Program-made: the position numbers and the translations under genes
Shown here: one piece after another, positions 18,432-27,375 of the stretch
Position numbering within the stretch: position 1 is the first letter of the stretch
How the letters are laid out: each line of letters opens with the position of its first letter
Notes under the pieces: generated by a model
Seen by the model: the letters and a program-made list of their open reading frames with translations, nothing else
Told to the model about the DNA's origin: nothing
Databases searched by the model: none
Assembly (NCBI GenBank): GCA_965198825.1
Contig: CBDAQB010000003.1
Location: 496,001 to 560,000, forward strand
Direction of reading: 5' to 3'
Length of the DNA stretch: 64,000 nucleotides
DNA from: BOG-908 sp965198825
GTDB taxonomy: Bacteria > Pseudomonadota > Alphaproteobacteria > Acetobacterales > Acetobacteraceae

Positions 18432-19403
18432 ATGAGTAAGCCCCCAAAGGTTAGGGACGAGAGCGGGAGCGTTTCGCCTGTCTCTGTCTTGCCTATCAAG
18501 AGGCGGGTGCGGCGGCCGCAATCCACGCGCATCAATGTGGGCAACTACTCGCTGTTGAAGGTGGGTGTTGCGAAATACGACTGGACCGATCCTTACGGTG
18601 TTGCCGTCAGCCTGACCTGGCCGCAGTTCCTGGCTTTGCTGTTCTCTGTCTATCTGATGGTGAACTTCGTTTTCGCGCTGCTGTATTTCGCGGTGCCGGG
18701 CGTCGTGGCGAACGCGCGGCCTGGGTATTTCTCCGACGATTTCTTCTTCAGCTTCGAAACGCTCGCGACCGTCGGCTACGGCGAGATGTATCCGACGACC
18801 TACTACGGCCATCTCGTCGCATCGGCTGAAATCATGTGCGGCATCACCTTTGCCGCCATCCTGACCGGCCTCACCTTCGTGCGTTTCTCCAAGCCGCGGC
18901 CGAAATACGTCTTTGCCGATCATCCCGTCGTCTGCATGCACAACGGCAAGCCGACATTGATGATTCGCGTCGGCAACGGTGGCGCCCAGGTGCTCGCGGA
19001 CGCGCATGCCAGGATCAGCGTACTGCTCGCCGAACAATCGACGGAGGGTACGCGCTTTCGCCGCGCGCACGAAATACTCCTGGCGCGCAGTTCAATTCCG
19101 GTCTTTCCGCTGTCATGGACGCTGATGCATGAAATCGATCAGACGAGCCCCTTGTTCGGCATGGACTCCGAGAGCTTCATCAAGGCCGACGCACGCCTGT
19201 TCCTCTCTTTCGAGGCACGCGACCCAACCTTGTCGTCCGTGATCCACGATCTGCGGAACTACGGCCCTGAAGAAGTCCTGTTCGGCATGCGCTATGTGGA
19301 CATCATCACCGACGACGAGGAAGGACGCCCCGCCGCGGATATCCACCGCCTCAGCGAAGTCGAGCCCGATCTCGGCGTGTTCGTCAGCCTGGCTCCCGAG
19401 TAA
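18432..19403 (+). CDS. Inward-rectifier type potassium channel (KirBac family)
   Basis: A 323-residue channel with an interfacial slide helix (KYDWTDPYGVAVSLTW), two transmembrane helices, and a pore loop with the selectivity filter TVGYGEM. A C-terminal immunoglobulin-like Kir cytoplasmic domain follows (from about residue 155, PKYVFADHPVVC onward). This is the standard KirBac layout and length. It sits in a lipid-metabolism neighbourhood with no obvious link and is convergent with an SDR gene 8 bases away. Confidence 0.93.
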   Translation: MSKPPKVRDESGSVSPVSVLPIKRRVRRPQSTRINVGNYSLLKVGVAKYDWTDPYGVAVSLTWPQFLALLFSVYLMVNFVFALLYFAVPGVVANARPGYFSDDFFFSFETLATVGYGEMYPTTYYGHLVASAEIMCGITFAAILTGLTFVRFSKPRPKYVFADHPVVCMHNGKPTLMIRVGNGGAQVLADAHARISVLLAEQSTEGTRFRRAHEILLARSSIPVFPLSWTLMHEIDQTSPLFGMDSESFIKADARLFLSFEARDPTLSSVIHDLRNYGPEEVLFGMRYVDIITDDEEGRPAADIHRLSEVEPDLGVFVSLAPE

Positions 19404-19411
19404 CCCTGCCG

Positions 19412-20215
19412 CTACGCCATGCCGCGCTTGATCCGGTCGGCAGCAACGCCACGGCGCAGCTTGGCCATGCCACCGATCCACCGTTCGTAATTGTCCGACT
19501 TCAGTTTCATGTAGTTGGCGACATTAGGATGTGGCAGGATGATGAATTTGTTCGCGCGCAAACCCTCCAGCGCACTCTCGGCCACCTGCTCGGCGGTCAG
19601 CACGCCATCCACATCGGCGGCCCCGAAATAGTCCCCCTTCACGAGCGGTGTGGCGACGCCTTGCGGGCAGAGAACCGAAACGCCGATGCCGTGATCCTTG
19701 TGCGTGAGCGCCAGGCTTTCCGCAAAGCCGATGGCAGCATGCTTGGTCGTGCTGTAAGTCGCCGCTCCTATCTGTGCCAGCAATCCCGCGGCCGATGCGG
19801 TGTTCAGGAACCAGCCGCTGCGCCGTTCGATCATGCCGGGCAGCACGGCGCGCGCGGCATAGACATGCGCCATCACATGAATGGCCCACGCACGTTCCCA
19901 CAGCGCATTCGGCGCGGAGGCGGCATTGTCGAAGTCCGGGTCCGGATCGATCACGCCTGCGTTGGACACGAAGAGGTCGATCGGCCCAGCACTTTTCTCC
20001 ACATCCTGAACCAACTGCACGATGGCGGCCTCTTGGCTGACATCCACCCGATGAGCGGTGCCGCCGACCATCCGCGCCGTTTCTTGCGCCCCGGCCTCGT
20101 TCAAATCGGCCACCGCAATATGTTGCGCACCCTCGCGAGCGAACGTCACCGCAAGCGCGCGGCCAATGCCGCTGCCGCCGCCTGTAATGACGATGACCTT
20201 GTCGCGAACGTCCAT
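19412..20215 (-). CDS. Short-chain dehydrogenase/reductase (SDR)
   Basis: A 267-residue SDR with TGGGSGIGRA near residue 12, SNAG in the middle, and the catalytic set NTASAAG plus YSTTK. The C-terminal extension (PNVANYMKLKSDNYERWIGG) is longer than in minimal SDRs. The start at 20215 (MDVRDKVIVITGG) lies 3 bases after the thiolase stop, so it is the second gene of a thiolase-SDR operon. A 3-hydroxyacyl-CoA or related oxidoreductase role is likely from context. Confidence 0.88.
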   Translation of the reverse strand: MDVRDKVIVITGGGSGIGRALAVTFAREGAQHIAVADLNEAGAQETARMVGGTAHRVDVSQEAAIVQLVQDVEKSAGPIDLFVSNAGVIDPDPDFDNAASAPNALWERAWAIHVMAHVYAARAVLPGMIERRSGWFLNTASAAGLLAQIGAATYSTTKHAAIGFAESLALTHKDHGIGVSVLCPQGVATPLVKGDYFGAADVDGVLTAEQVAESALEGLRANKFIILPHPNVANYMKLKSDNYERWIGGMAKLRRGVAADRIKRGMA

Positions 20216-20217
20216 GA

Positions 20218-21402
20218 TCAGAAGATCTCGAACAGGCCGGCAGCACCCATGCCGCCGCCGACGCACATGGTCACGACGCCCCACTTCGCCCCGCGGCGAT
20301 GACCCTCGATCAGCACATGGCCAGCCATCCGGGCGCCAGACATGCCGTAGGGATGCCCGATTGAAATGGCGCCGCCATCGACGTTGAGCTTCGCAGGATC
20401 GATACCGAGCCGGTCGCGGCAGTAAATCACCTGCACGGCAAAAGCCTCGTTCAGCTCCCAGATGTCGATGTCATCGACCGAAAGGCCATTGCGCTCCAGC
20501 AGCCGCGGCACGGCGAACACCGGCCCGATGCCCATCTCGTCAGGCTCGCAGCCGGACACAGCCAGGCCACGAAGTGCGCCGAGCGGCGTGAGGCCGCGAC
20601 GGCTCGCTTCGCCTGCCTCCATCACCACGCAGGCCGATGCGCCGTCCGACAATTGCGAGGCGTTGCCTGCGGTAATGGCATGGCCCTCGCCGCGCACCGG
20701 CTTCAGCGCAGCCAGCCCTTCCATGGTGGTGTCGGCACGGTTTCCCTCGTCCTTCGCGAGCGTCACCATCTTGTGGCTGATGGCGCCGGTCGCCTTGTCG
20801 GCAACCGCCATGCGCGTCTCGAACGGCACGATCTCTGCATCGAAACGCCCGGCCGCCTGAGCGGCCGCGGTGCGCCGCTGGCTTTCAAGCGCATACTGGT
20901 CCTGCGTCTCGCGCGTGATCTGGTAACGCTGCGCCACGATTTCCGCAGTGTCGATCATGGGAAGATAGATGTCGCGTTTATGTTCGAGCAGCCATTCGTC
21001 GGCGGCCCGGAAACGGTTCATGTTGTCGTTCTGCACCAGGCTGATCGATTCGAGTCCGCCGCCGACAGCAATCGGCACGCCGTCGAACATGACGCGCTGT
21101 GAAGCCATCGAGATCGCCTGCAAGCCCGAACTGCATTGCCTGTCGATCGTCGTCCCAGCCGCCGTCACCGGAAGGCCGGCGCGAATGGCGGCCTGGCGCG
21201 CAATGTTCTGTCCGGTGGCGCCCTGCTGCAGCGCACAGCCCAGGATCACATCCTCGATCTCGCCCGGGTCGACCGACGCGCGGCCAACCGCCTGCGCAAT
21301 CGCATGGCCGCCCAACGTCGCGCCGTGCGTGTCGTTGAACGCCCCGCGGTAGGCGCGGCCAATCGGCGTACGGGCTGTGGAAACGATGACGGCTTCACGC
21401 AT
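20218..21402 (-). CDS. Acetyl-CoA acyltransferase / thiolase
   Basis: A 394-residue thiolase. The nucleophilic cysteine is in DRQCSSGLQAISMA, with the C-terminal motifs WELNEAFAVQ, GGAISIGHPYGMSGARM and CVGGGMGAAGLFE. It carries out thiolytic cleavage in beta-oxidation. The ATG at 21402 (MREAVIVSTARTPIG) is the family start; an upstream frame adds 12 implausible residues. Divergent from the TetR gene, with an inverted-repeat operator candidate between them. Confidence 0.94.
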   Translation of the reverse strand: MREAVIVSTARTPIGRAYRGAFNDTHGATLGGHAIAQAVGRASVDPGEIEDVILGCALQQGATGQNIARQAAIRAGLPVTAAGTTIDRQCSSGLQAISMASQRVMFDGVPIAVGGGLESISLVQNDNMNRFRAADEWLLEHKRDIYLPMIDTAEIVAQRYQITRETQDQYALESQRRTAAAQAAGRFDAEIVPFETRMAVADKATGAISHKMVTLAKDEGNRADTTMEGLAALKPVRGEGHAITAGNASQLSDGASACVVMEAGEASRRGLTPLGALRGLAVSGCEPDEMGIGPVFAVPRLLERNGLSVDDIDIWELNEAFAVQVIYCRDRLGIDPAKLNVDGGAISIGHPYGMSGARMAGHVLIEGHRRGAKWGVVTMCVGGGMGAAGLFEIF

Positions 21403-21546
21403 CTTTGGCTTCTCCCTGTTCCGCTCGCACCCCGGCAAACGGCAATCCGTGTTTTTGGCCGCAGGCGCTTTCGGCGGCCGAGACTTTCAGCGGCCAGCAC
21501 TTTTGGCGGGTGGACCGGCTTGCGCCAGCTTGGCATAGTCTGGACT

Positions 21547-21564
21547 TTCGGGTGTTCACCCTAG
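21547..21564. promoter_or_regulatory. Putative TetR operator, site 1
   Basis: Inverted repeat TTCGGGTGTTCACCCTAG in the gap between the divergent thiolase and TetR genes. The half-site resembles TTAGGGTG with a 2-bp spacer. On the minus strand, a TTGACA hexamer (21568-21573) sits 3 bases upstream of it, so the site would cover the spacer of a thiolase promoter. Similar repeats occur at 25001 and 30559. Confidence 0.6.
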
Positions 21565-21629
21565 GTCTGTCAACGCGCGTGCGCAAAGGCGGGCATGTGG
21601 GTGCTGCGACGCACCCCAACGAGAGGCGC

Positions 21630-22241
21630 ATGGCACAAGAAAAGCCAAGCACACGGGAGAGGATTCTCGAAGAATGCCGTGTGCTGTTCAACGAGCGTGG
21701 CCCGGCGGAAGTCACGACTGCGGAAATCGCCGCGACAGTCGGCATCAGTGAAGGCAACCTCCATTATCATTTCCGCCGCAAGGAGCAGATCGTCGTCGCC
21801 CTGTTCGACATGTTCGAAGCAGCGCTCGAGAAGGTCGCCATACCAGGGCCTGAGCTGGAGCGCCGCCATGACGCGCACCGGCTCTACGTCTCCAACTGGT
21901 TCAACCTGATCTGGGAATGGCGCTGCCTCTACGGCGCCGGCGTCTATCGCCTGGCACCCTCGCTACAGCCGCGCCTCAGGCAGATTACCGATGGCGGCCA
22001 GACGCACGTCCGCCGCTTCCTGCACGGTCTGGTGGCGGCAGGCGTGCTGCAAGGGAGCGAACGCGATATCGAAAGGCTGGTGGTGAATGCCTGGATCGTC
22101 GCAACCTACTGGATAGACTATCTACGAACGCGCCAGGGCGTGGAGAAGGTGACGCGCGAGCATATGCGCTGGGGCCTGTCGCAGGTCGAGGCGCTGTTCA
22201 CACCCTACACCGTCGGCGCGCAGGTCGCAGTAGCAGGCTAA
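21630..22241 (+). CDS. TetR/AcrR-family transcriptional regulator
   Basis: A 203-residue regulator. The N-terminal helix-turn-helix is TRERILEECRVLFNERG...TTAEIAATVGISEGNLHYHFRRKEQIV, and the rest is an all-helical ligand domain with several tryptophans (YVSNWFNLIWEWRC), which suits a hydrophobic acyl-type ligand. The start is the ATG at 21630, preceded by GAGAGG. It lies divergently next to the thiolase-SDR operon, the classical arrangement for local autoregulation. A shared inverted repeat suggests it may also act on the DUF1302/DUF1329 genes. Confidence 0.9.
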   Translation: MAQEKPSTRERILEECRVLFNERGPAEVTTAEIAATVGISEGNLHYHFRRKEQIVVALFDMFEAALEKVAIPGPELERRHDAHRLYVSNWFNLIWEWRCLYGAGVYRLAPSLQPRLRQITDGGQTHVRRFLHGLVAAGVLQGSERDIERLVVNAWIVATYWIDYLRTRQGVEKVTREHMRWGLSQVEALFTPYTVGAQVAVAG

Positions 22242-22378
22242 AGCAAGGCTGTTCTTCTTTGTAAAAAAGAACCAAGAAACTTCCGGAACCGTAGGCGCGG
22301 CACTCCCGCAAGCTCAGCCCCAATTTGCAAAAGTTTTTTGCTTCTTTTTTTCAAAAAAGAAGGCCTCTCCTCCTTCCT
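22242..22378. repeat. Palindromic 3'-end element A, copy 5 (full)
   Basis: Two inverted arms with T/A palindromes around 22251-22271 and 22331-22362, and a GC core between. It begins at the base after the TetR stop codon and ends shortly before the phosphotransferase start. Confidence 0.8.
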
Positions 22379-22394
22379 CAAGGGCGCACCAACC

Positions 22395-23444
22395 ATGGTC
22401 CAACTGATCGAAGTGCGTGAAGCGCACCGGATCGACGCCACATCGCTGGAGAGCTATCTCGCGCAAGCGCTCCCCGACGCAAAGCCCCCGTTCGCGCTGC
22501 AGCAATTCCAGGGCGGCCAATCAAACCCGACCTACCTGCTCACCGATACGAACGGGCGACGCTTCGTTCTTCGCAAGAAGCCGCCTGGCAACATCCTTCC
22601 CTCCGCCCACGCGGTGGAGCGCGAATATGCCGCCATGCGGGCCCTCGGACCCGCCGGCGTTCCCGTGCCCGTGGCGCGTTTGCTTTGCGAGGACGCGTCC
22701 GTCATCGGCACGCCGTTCTACATCATGGACTACGTGGACGGCCGCGTCCTGACCGACATCCGTTTGCCCAGCATCCCGAAAGACGACCGCGCCGGCTACT
22801 ATCTTGCCCTGGCGGACGGGCTGGCGGCGTTGCATCGCGTCGATTGGCGCGCCGTAGGACTGGAAGGCTTCGGGCGCCCGGACGCCTACGTGTCCAGGCA
22901 AATCACGCGCTGGACAAAGCAATATCTCGCGTCCGACCCAGAGCCGAACCCGGACATGGAAGCGCTGATCACCTGGCTTCCGGCGCACGTCCCACCGGAA
23001 GAACCAGCGGTCATCGCGCACGGCGACTTCCGTCTCGGCAACATGATCTTCGCCCAGGAAGGCCCGACACTCCTGGCGATCCTGGATTGGGAACTCGCCA
23101 CCATCGGGCACGCGCTCTCCGATCTTGCCTATTGCGCCTCGTTCTATCACCTGCCGCATGACGGCGGCTCGTTCAACGGACTGGGCGGGCTCGATCTCGC
23201 GGAACTCGGTATTCCCGATGAGAAGACGATGCTCGAGCGCTATTGCGCCAGCGTCAGACGGCCGGTGCCCTATGCCGAATGGCCCTTCTTCTTGGCATTC
23301 TCGTTGTTCAGGTCAGCAGCGATCGGGCAGGGGGTGTTCGACCGCTCGCGCCGCGGAAACGCAGCCGATGCGCGCGCGCATCTTTATCAGGGGATGGTGA
23401 GGAGTTGCGCTCGGGCGGGTTGGGAGATTGCTTCAGGAAAGTAA
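22395..23444 (+). CDS. Phosphotransferase family protein (ACAD10-like aminoglycoside-kinase fold)
   Basis: A 349-residue kinase-fold protein. The ATP-binding N-lobe includes RRFVLRKKPPG; the catalytic loop HGDFRLGNMIF and the metal motif ILDWELATIGH are intact. The family is related to the N-terminal kinase domain of human ACAD10 and often lies with acyl-CoA dehydrogenases, where phosphorylation of 4-hydroxy acids or their CoA esters has been described for related enzymes. The start is the ATG at 22395 (MVQLIEVREAHRID). The upstream open frame is translated repeat. Confidence 0.88.
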   Translation: MVQLIEVREAHRIDATSLESYLAQALPDAKPPFALQQFQGGQSNPTYLLTDTNGRRFVLRKKPPGNILPSAHAVEREYAAMRALGPAGVPVPVARLLCEDASVIGTPFYIMDYVDGRVLTDIRLPSIPKDDRAGYYLALADGLAALHRVDWRAVGLEGFGRPDAYVSRQITRWTKQYLASDPEPNPDMEALITWLPAHVPPEEPAVIAHGDFRLGNMIFAQEGPTLLAILDWELATIGHALSDLAYCASFYHLPHDGGSFNGLGGLDLAELGIPDEKTMLERYCASVRRPVPYAEWPFFLAFSLFRSAAIGQGVFDRSRRGNAADARAHLYQGMVRSCARAGWEIASGK

Positions 23445-23577
23445 GAAGCAGTTCTTTTTTGAAAAAAAGAACCAAAAAACTTCTGCGACTTTGGGCTGGG
23501 CTTGAGGTGGTGCCGAGCCTATCGGTCGAAAAGTTTTTTGCTTCTTTTTTTCAAAAAAGAAGTGCTTCCTTCCTTAC
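23441..23577. repeat. Palindromic 3'-end element A, copy 6 (full)
   Basis: Full two-arm copy located between two convergent genes. Its left edge touches the phosphotransferase stop and its right edge provides the DUF1329 stop codon (23574-23576). Confidence 0.85.
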
Positions 23578-24917
23578 CTGCGTCCGGTGCGGCGAAGCGC
23601 CTCTGCAGTAAAGTCATCCGGCGTCAGGCTCGTGCCATTATACGTCGGTGCCTGGCTTTCCTGGCTGTGCATGCCCTGCATCAGATAGCGACGCGCCTGC
23701 AGATCGACAAACTCATAACCATCGGCGCCGAGCAGCGGCACTTCCGGCGCCTCTTCGATAAAGCCAAGCGCCGTACGCCAAAGTTGGCCGCGGCTATCGT
23801 AGCGGTCCGTAATGGCAACCTGCCAGCTATCCTCGTCTGCGTAGAAAGTGCGCTTCGCATAAATGTGGCGATAGCCAGGCTTCAGATTGGCCTCGATCAC
23901 CCACACGCGATGCAGTTCCCAGCGGATGAGGTCCGGATTGACTGCCTGCGGCTTGATGATGTCGGTGTACTTAACGCCAGGCGCCTGGATCTTGTAGGTG
24001 TTGTAAGGAATATAGACTTCCTTGCGACCCTTAAGCGTCCAATTGTAGCGGTCGATGGCGCCGTTGTACATGTCGTAGTCATCGACCGTCTCGAGGCCGT
24101 CGGTGTTCTGCACAGGCGTGTCGTAGTTGATCTCCGGCGCGCGGCGCACGCGGCGTTCGCCAGGGTTGTAGGTCCACGCTTCACGCGGCTGCTGCGACGG
24201 ATCCTGGTAGCTGCGCACAAGCGTCAACTGACCGGCGACACGCGGCGGCTCGAGGATTTCCTGCCAGAACAGGCTGTCCCATTTCTCGGGGTTGGCCATG
24301 CCTGGTGTGTTGTAGGGGAATGCGATCTGCTCGTGCCAACGCGTCAGCGTGTAATCGCCTTGCGGCGTGGTAATCGCGTTTTCCACCGTGCGCTGCAGCT
24401 GCGTGCCGCGCCAGCGCAGAATGTGGTTAAGAATGGCTTCGTTGCCGTTAGCCGGAATGGGGAACGGCACGGAAAGCTTGGCGCCGATAACGTCCAAACC
24501 ATTGGCGGAAAGCTTGGCGCGCGATGCGTTGGCGATCGCGTTGTCATAGATGTATTGCGGCGCGGCGAAAGTGCGGTGCGTCGGATAGACATCCACGTGA
24601 TAGCCGGGGATTGTCCTGATCATGGCGACCGTGCCGTCCGCCAATTTGCTGGCATACCGGTCGACGTTCTGCGCGGTGATCACAACAGTCGGCCGCTCGG
24701 AGGCGAACGGATCGACGCGAGCCTTAACTGGTTCCGTGCTCACGGCCGTCGTGTAGCCGCCGGTCCAGGCCGGTATCGTGCCGTCGGCATTGCCGGCCTT
24801 GATCGCGCCCATGGGCGTCAGAGTCTTGCCGAGATCCGCCGCCGTTTGCGCGCCTGCGGCAGACGCCGCGAAGCTGGCCGCGACGAACATGGTCGCCGCA
24901 AGCAAATGCTTCTTCAT
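23574..24917 (-). CDS. DUF1329 exported protein
   Basis: A 447-residue protein with a clear signal peptide (MKKHLLAATMFVAASFAAS, cleavage likely after AGA near residue 23). The mature domain begins TAADLGKTLTPMGAIKAGNADG, typical of DUF1329. The family has a predicted outer-membrane-lipoprotein-sorting-like beta fold and recurs beside DUF1302 and RND/MMPL proteins. It is probably a periplasmic or envelope carrier for a hydrophobic compound; the ligand is unknown. It follows the RND gene by 64 bases and has a candidate operator 84 bases upstream. Confidence 0.88.
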   Translation of the reverse strand: MKKHLLAATMFVAASFAASAAGAQTAADLGKTLTPMGAIKAGNADGTIPAWTGGYTTAVSTEPVKARVDPFASERPTVVITAQNVDRYASKLADGTVAMIRTIPGYHVDVYPTHRTFAAPQYIYDNAIANASRAKLSANGLDVIGAKLSVPFPIPANGNEAILNHILRWRGTQLQRTVENAITTPQGDYTLTRWHEQIAFPYNTPGMANPEKWDSLFWQEILEPPRVAGQLTLVRSYQDPSQQPREAWTYNPGERRVRRAPEINYDTPVQNTDGLETVDDYDMYNGAIDRYNWTLKGRKEVYIPYNTYKIQAPGVKYTDIIKPQAVNPDLIRWELHRVWVIEANLKPGYRHIYAKRTFYADEDSWQVAITDRYDSRGQLWRTALGFIEEAPEVPLLGADGYEFVDLQARRYLMQGMHSQESQAPTYNGTSLTPDDFTAEALRRTGRR

Positions 24918-24981
24918 TCTGTCTCCACCCTGTTGGTTTGCAGCGGTATTCCGCCGTCGCTACCCATGTAAGCAATCGGCC

Positions 24982-27375
24982 TCATCTAAGCAATTCAGCT
25001 CTAGGGTGTCCACCCTTGGTTTCCGCTATGACCTCGGGATCGGGTGCCAGCGGACTGTCTTTGACGTTCTTCTGCGGCACCACCAGGTCCATCACGCCGA
25101 TGATCGCAGGCAGCACGATGATGGCGCCCACCATGTTCATGAAGAACATGAATGTCAGCAGCATCCCCATGTCTTCCTGGAACTGCAGCGGCGAGAACAC
25201 CCAGGTGGCAACACCAATCGACAGCGACAATCCGGTGAAGATCACCGCGCTGCCGGTCTCACGTAACGTCTGCACATACGCCGCATCGAGGCTGAGGCCA
25301 CGCCGCATGTAAAAGCTCAGGCGCGAGAACTTGTAGATGCCGTAATCCACGCCGATGCCGACGCCGAGTGCGGTGACAGGAAGCGTGGAGAGTTTCAGCC
25401 CAATGCCGAGCACGCTCATGGCGGCGTTCGCAAGCACCGAAACCGCAGCCAGAGGCAACACGATGCACAGCGCCGCGCGAATGGAGCGGAACACCAGCAG
25501 GCAGATCACGATGATCATGCCATAGACGAGCCCCAGCATCGGGAACTGCGCCGCCTTCACAACATCGTTGGTCGCACCGATAACACCGGCGTTACCGGCC
25601 GCCAGGCGCAGGTCGATCTTCGCGTGGGTGGGTGTGGCCTTGAAGGCCTCTATCGTGTTGATCACCCGCTTGATCGTGCCGGCCTTGTGATCTGTCAAAA
25701 AGATGATCAGCGGCATCGCCGAGCAGTCGTTGTTGGCGAGACCAGCAGAGGCTTCGAAAGCCGAGCTGTCACGCCCGAGAACGCGGCTATCGTGCGGCAA
25801 ATAGTTGAACTTCGGATTGCCCTCGTTCCACGCCACGTTCGCATTGCGCATGAGGTGGCCCATGAACAAGGTGCTGCGCACGCCAGGAACGCCTTGCAGG
25901 CGGTAGTCCAGGTCATCGATCCGGCGAACGTCGTCGTAGTCCAGGCAGGCGTTGGCAGGACCTGTGGCAAGCACCTGCAGCACATCCACGCCGATGGCAT
26001 AATTCGCCTGGAAGAAGGCGGCATCACGGTTGTTCCGGCTGTCCGGACGAAGCTCAGGCACGCCGACATTGAGATCGCCCACCACCGGTTGGCCGAGGAA
26101 CAGCAACGCCCCCACCGAAATGGCCAGCGTTCCGCCCGTAATGGCAATCGCCCAGCGTGGCGAAATCAGGCTTGCGAGAAGCGTCCAAAAGCCTTCGAAG
26201 CGCGCGGCACCCCGCTGCGCCTGCGCGACCTTCGCCGGCGAAATGCGCGCGAAGCTTGCCAGCACAGGCAGCACGAGAAGGTTGGTCACTGCCAGCACGG
26301 CAATGCCGATCGCCGCCGTCAACGCCAGTTCGCGTATGACAGGCACGGGGATGGTCGTGACGGTGACGAACGTCAGCACGGCGAGCGAGAGCGCCACCAC
26401 GCCCGGCTCGAGCAAATTGTGGAAACTTCCCTTCGCGGCATCGAGAGAGCTGCGGCCTTCGCCAACCAGGCGAACGTTCGAGAGTGCAATCTGCACCCCG
26501 TGGCTCACGCCGATGGCTAGGATGAGGAAGGGGATCAGCACGGAAATTGGGTCGATACCGATGCCCATGATCGTAATGATCCCGAGCTGCCACATCACTG
26601 CGATGACCGAACAGGCAAGCGTCGCAGCAGTCAGATAGAGCGAGCGTGAAACCAGGTAAAGCAGCACGGCCGCCACGGCGAGCGCGATGCCGAAGAACAG
26701 CACGATATATTGCGCGCCATGCTCGATATCGCCGATCGCCTGGGCAAAACCCAGGATATGCACATGGGTGTCGGCGGTGTCGTATTTTGCGCGGATGATG
26801 CTGTCGAGTTCGTCGGCGAACTTGCCGTAGTCGAGATGCGCGCCGGTGCGCGGATCGACATCGTTGAGCCGTGCGCTGACAACCGCACTCTTGAAATTAT
26901 TGGCGACAAGCCGGCCAAGAATCCCGGACTTGTAGATGTTGGTCTTGACCGCGCCAAACCCTTCCTTCGTCGGCGCAAAGGTCGCGGGAATGACCGGGCC
27001 GCCAGAAAAACCGCCTTCAACCACCTCCGCAAAGCGTGTGTCGGGCGTGTAGAGGCTGCTGACATGCGTGCGATCGACGCCAGGCAGAAAGAAGACGTCG
27101 TCGGTCAGGTGATGCAGCGCGTCGAAGAACTTTTCGCTGAAGATGTCGCCATGCTTCGCTTCGAGGGCGATCAGCAGGATATTGCCGCCGCCGAACTGGG
27201 CCTCGGCATCCTTGTAGGTCTTGATATAGGCGTTGTTGATCGGCAGCAGCTTGTCGAACGAAGCATCCGGCCGGACTTTGACGGCAAAGAAGCCCAGGCA
27301 CACGGTAACGATGGCGAATAGGGCGAGGATCTTGCGACGATTGCCGAACAGCACGCGCTCGAGAAAATTGATCAT
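24982..27375 (-). CDS. RND/MMPL-family transporter
   Basis: A 797-residue polytopic protein with about 12 helices in two repeats. A large periplasmic loop follows helix 1 (from VRPDASFDKLLPINNAYIKTY), and a second lies in the C-terminal half. The sterol-sensing-like blocks GIGIDPISVLIPFLILAIGV and LPVTALGVGIGVDYGIYKF are typical of the MMPL/HpnN group, which moves lipids or hydrophobic molecules using the proton gradient. It overlaps the YCF48-like gene by four bases, so it is part of that operon. Confidence 0.93.
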   Translation of the reverse strand: MINFLERVLFGNRRKILALFAIVTVCLGFFAVKVRPDASFDKLLPINNAYIKTYKDAEAQFGGGNILLIALEAKHGDIFSEKFFDALHHLTDDVFFLPGVDRTHVSSLYTPDTRFAEVVEGGFSGGPVIPATFAPTKEGFGAVKTNIYKSGILGRLVANNFKSAVVSARLNDVDPRTGAHLDYGKFADELDSIIRAKYDTADTHVHILGFAQAIGDIEHGAQYIVLFFGIALAVAAVLLYLVSRSLYLTAATLACSVIAVMWQLGIITIMGIGIDPISVLIPFLILAIGVSHGVQIALSNVRLVGEGRSSLDAAKGSFHNLLEPGVVALSLAVLTFVTVTTIPVPVIRELALTAAIGIAVLAVTNLLVLPVLASFARISPAKVAQAQRGAARFEGFWTLLASLISPRWAIAITGGTLAISVGALLFLGQPVVGDLNVGVPELRPDSRNNRDAAFFQANYAIGVDVLQVLATGPANACLDYDDVRRIDDLDYRLQGVPGVRSTLFMGHLMRNANVAWNEGNPKFNYLPHDSRVLGRDSSAFEASAGLANNDCSAMPLIIFLTDHKAGTIKRVINTIEAFKATPTHAKIDLRLAAGNAGVIGATNDVVKAAQFPMLGLVYGMIIVICLLVFRSIRAALCIVLPLAAVSVLANAAMSVLGIGLKLSTLPVTALGVGIGVDYGIYKFSRLSFYMRRGLSLDAAYVQTLRETGSAVIFTGLSLSIGVATWVFSPLQFQEDMGMLLTFMFFMNMVGAIIVLPAIIGVMDLVVPQKNVKDSPLAPDPEVIAETKGGHPRAELLR
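25001..25018. promoter_or_regulatory. Putative TetR operator, site 2
   Basis: Inverted repeat CTAGGGTGTCCACCCTTG inside the last codons of the RND gene, 84 bases before the DUF1329 start. The half-site and 2-bp spacer match the sites at 21547 and 30559. Location inside a coding end makes it weaker evidence than the other two. Confidence 0.5.
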
